In this document: positions 63,006-64,000 of the stretch, in pieces
Position numbering within the stretch: position 1 is the first letter of the stretch
Layout of the letters: every line of letters begins with the position of its first letter
NCBI GenBank assembly: GCA_022113835.1
Contig: JAILWY010000026.1
Span: forward strand, 9,265,001-9,329,000
Direction of reading: 5' to 3'
From: Atopsyche davidsoni
Lineage: Eukaryota; Arthropoda; Insecta; Trichoptera; Hydrobiosidae
Length of the DNA stretch: 64,000 nt
Made by a program: the position numbers and the translations under genes
Notes under the pieces: generated by a model
What the model was told of the DNA's origin: nothing
The model's database searches: none
What the model saw: only the letters and a program-made list of their open reading frames with translations

Positions 63006-64000
63006 CGAGGGTGGTCCGATAAGTACTTAGCCCGATGGTGCTAGTATCGCAAGAGAGATTTACTATCGTGTAGTACATTCTCGTAGACGGCTACTGTCAA
63101 AATTTCAGCCAAATCGGACTCGTAGTTTTGTTTTGACCGCATGTCGAAGCGGACGTGTACGCGTATTTTAGAAAAATGGAAAAAGACCAATATCGATCGG
63201 TGATTCGATTCTTGTTTTTGGAAGGGAAATCGCGCAGCGAAATCAAAGAGCGCTTGGATGCTGTGTACGGTGACTCTTCTCCTTCGATGGCGACCGCCAA
63301 AAATTGTTTTAACGAGTTTCAACGTGGTCGCACGTCGGTTTTTGATGAGCCACGCCCAGGTGCCCTGAAAATGGCTACCACGGAGGATAACGTGACAAAA
63401 ATCCATGATCTCGTATTGGCAGACCGCCGATTGAAGGTGCGCGAGATAACTGAAACAGTAGGCATCTCAAAATACCGCGTGGGTCATATCCTGCATGAAA
63501 TTTTGGGCATGAGAAAGAAGCTGTCGACGCGATGGTTGTCGCGTTTACTCACTCCGGACAACAAGCGCAACCGTGAGACTACTTCGGAGCAGTGTTTCAC
63601 GCTGTTTAAGCGCAATCCGAAGGAGTTTCTGCGTCGTTTCGTGACCGTTGACGAAACATGGATCCACTGGTACACACCATAGACCAAGGAACAGTCGAAA
63701 CAGTAGACTTCACCCGACGAACGTGCTCCGAAGAAGGCGAAGACTGTCCTATCGGCCGGAAAGGTGATGGCCACCGTTTTCTGGGATTCACAAGGTGTGA
63801 TCTACATTGACTACCTGGAGAAGGGCAAAACGGTCAAAGGGCTCTACTATGCCGAATTATTGGGCCGATTCGACGCCGAATTGCAGAAAAAACAGCCCCA
63901 TTTGGCGAAGAAAAAAGTGCTCTTCCACCATGACAACGCACCGGCTCACACCTCCACCGTCGTCACGACCAAATTGGTCGAATTGCACTACGAACTGCTC
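63006..64000 (+). mobile_element. mariner (Tc1/mariner) element, left part
   Basis: The left terminal repeat starts CGAGGGTGGTCCGATAAGTA directly after a TA target site (63004-63005). A 170-bp leader and a mariner transposase frame in the same orientation follow. The element runs out of the window, so the right repeat and target duplication are not visible. It sits on the plus strand inside, or just 3' of, the milton intron. Confidence 0.93.
63176..64000 (+). pseudogene. mariner transposase, inactivated by two stop codons, 3' truncated by window
   Basis: The frame from ATG 63176 is readable over 275 codons to the window edge without frameshift. The N-terminal paired-type helix-turn-helix reads RSVIRFLFLEGKSRSEIKER and VREITETVGISKYRVGHIL. 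The first catalytic Asp is residue 159 (VTVDETWIHW) and the second is 253 (HHDNAPAHTS), 94 apart, as in mariner DD34D enzymes; the third lies outside. TAG stops occur at 63680-63682 and 63704-63706, each a single base change from the usual family codon (Glu and Trp). The WVPH/R-L linker motif is altered to WLSRLLT. The protein is therefore non-functional, though the element could still be mobilised in trans. Confidence 0.93.

Noticed and set aside
1..64000. CRISPR arrays, operons, bacterial terminators, rRNA
   Set aside because: None seen. Spliced genes and IFT81/milton content show a eukaryotic (insect) chromosome.

Overview
The window is a piece of an insect nuclear genome, most likely from a moth or butterfly. 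It is AT-rich, with short introns in compact genes, very long introns with GC/CpG-rich islands in a large gene, and a mariner transposon. The order is inferred from gene style and protein similarity; no single marker proves it. All genes were identified by reading translated exons; no search was run.

Layout. Bases 1-732 hold the 5' half of a minus-strand 1-Cys peroxiredoxin (Prx6 type); the rest lies left of the window. Bases 3142-4011 hold a complete four-coding-exon Mpv17/PMP22-family membrane protein on the plus strand. Bases 6753-9662 hold a complete 11-exon IFT81 gene (intraflagellar transport, tubulin cargo) on the plus strand, with one GC-AG intron and RFX-like sites about 170 bp upstream. 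Bases 9663-11798 are intergenic, with two minus-strand open stretches I cannot name.

From about 12 kb to the right edge the window is mostly intron and alternative 5' ends of one large plus-strand gene, milton (TRAK1/2 family), the adaptor linking mitochondria to kinesin. Two exons (36064-36168 and 36282-36386) unmistakably encode the start of the HAP1_N region. An upstream exon (24285-24444) joins them in frame. Three further sites look like alternative first exons: 26881-26980, a TATA-box CpG island with an untranslated exon near 52475-52527, and 60609-60996, which lies downstream of the first HAP1_N exons and would give a protein lacking them. All coding candidates end in the phase needed by the next known exon. 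The remaining milton exons lie beyond base 64000.

Other elements are a near-perfect 213-bp foldback hairpin (40726-40938), a tRNA-like pol III unit or SINE remnant (54751-54826, minus), a diverged tandem duplication (about 1571-1773), and the left part of a mariner element (63006 to the edge) whose transposase carries two in-frame stops. The genes show no obvious shared pathway, though IFT81 and milton both serve microtubule-based transport.
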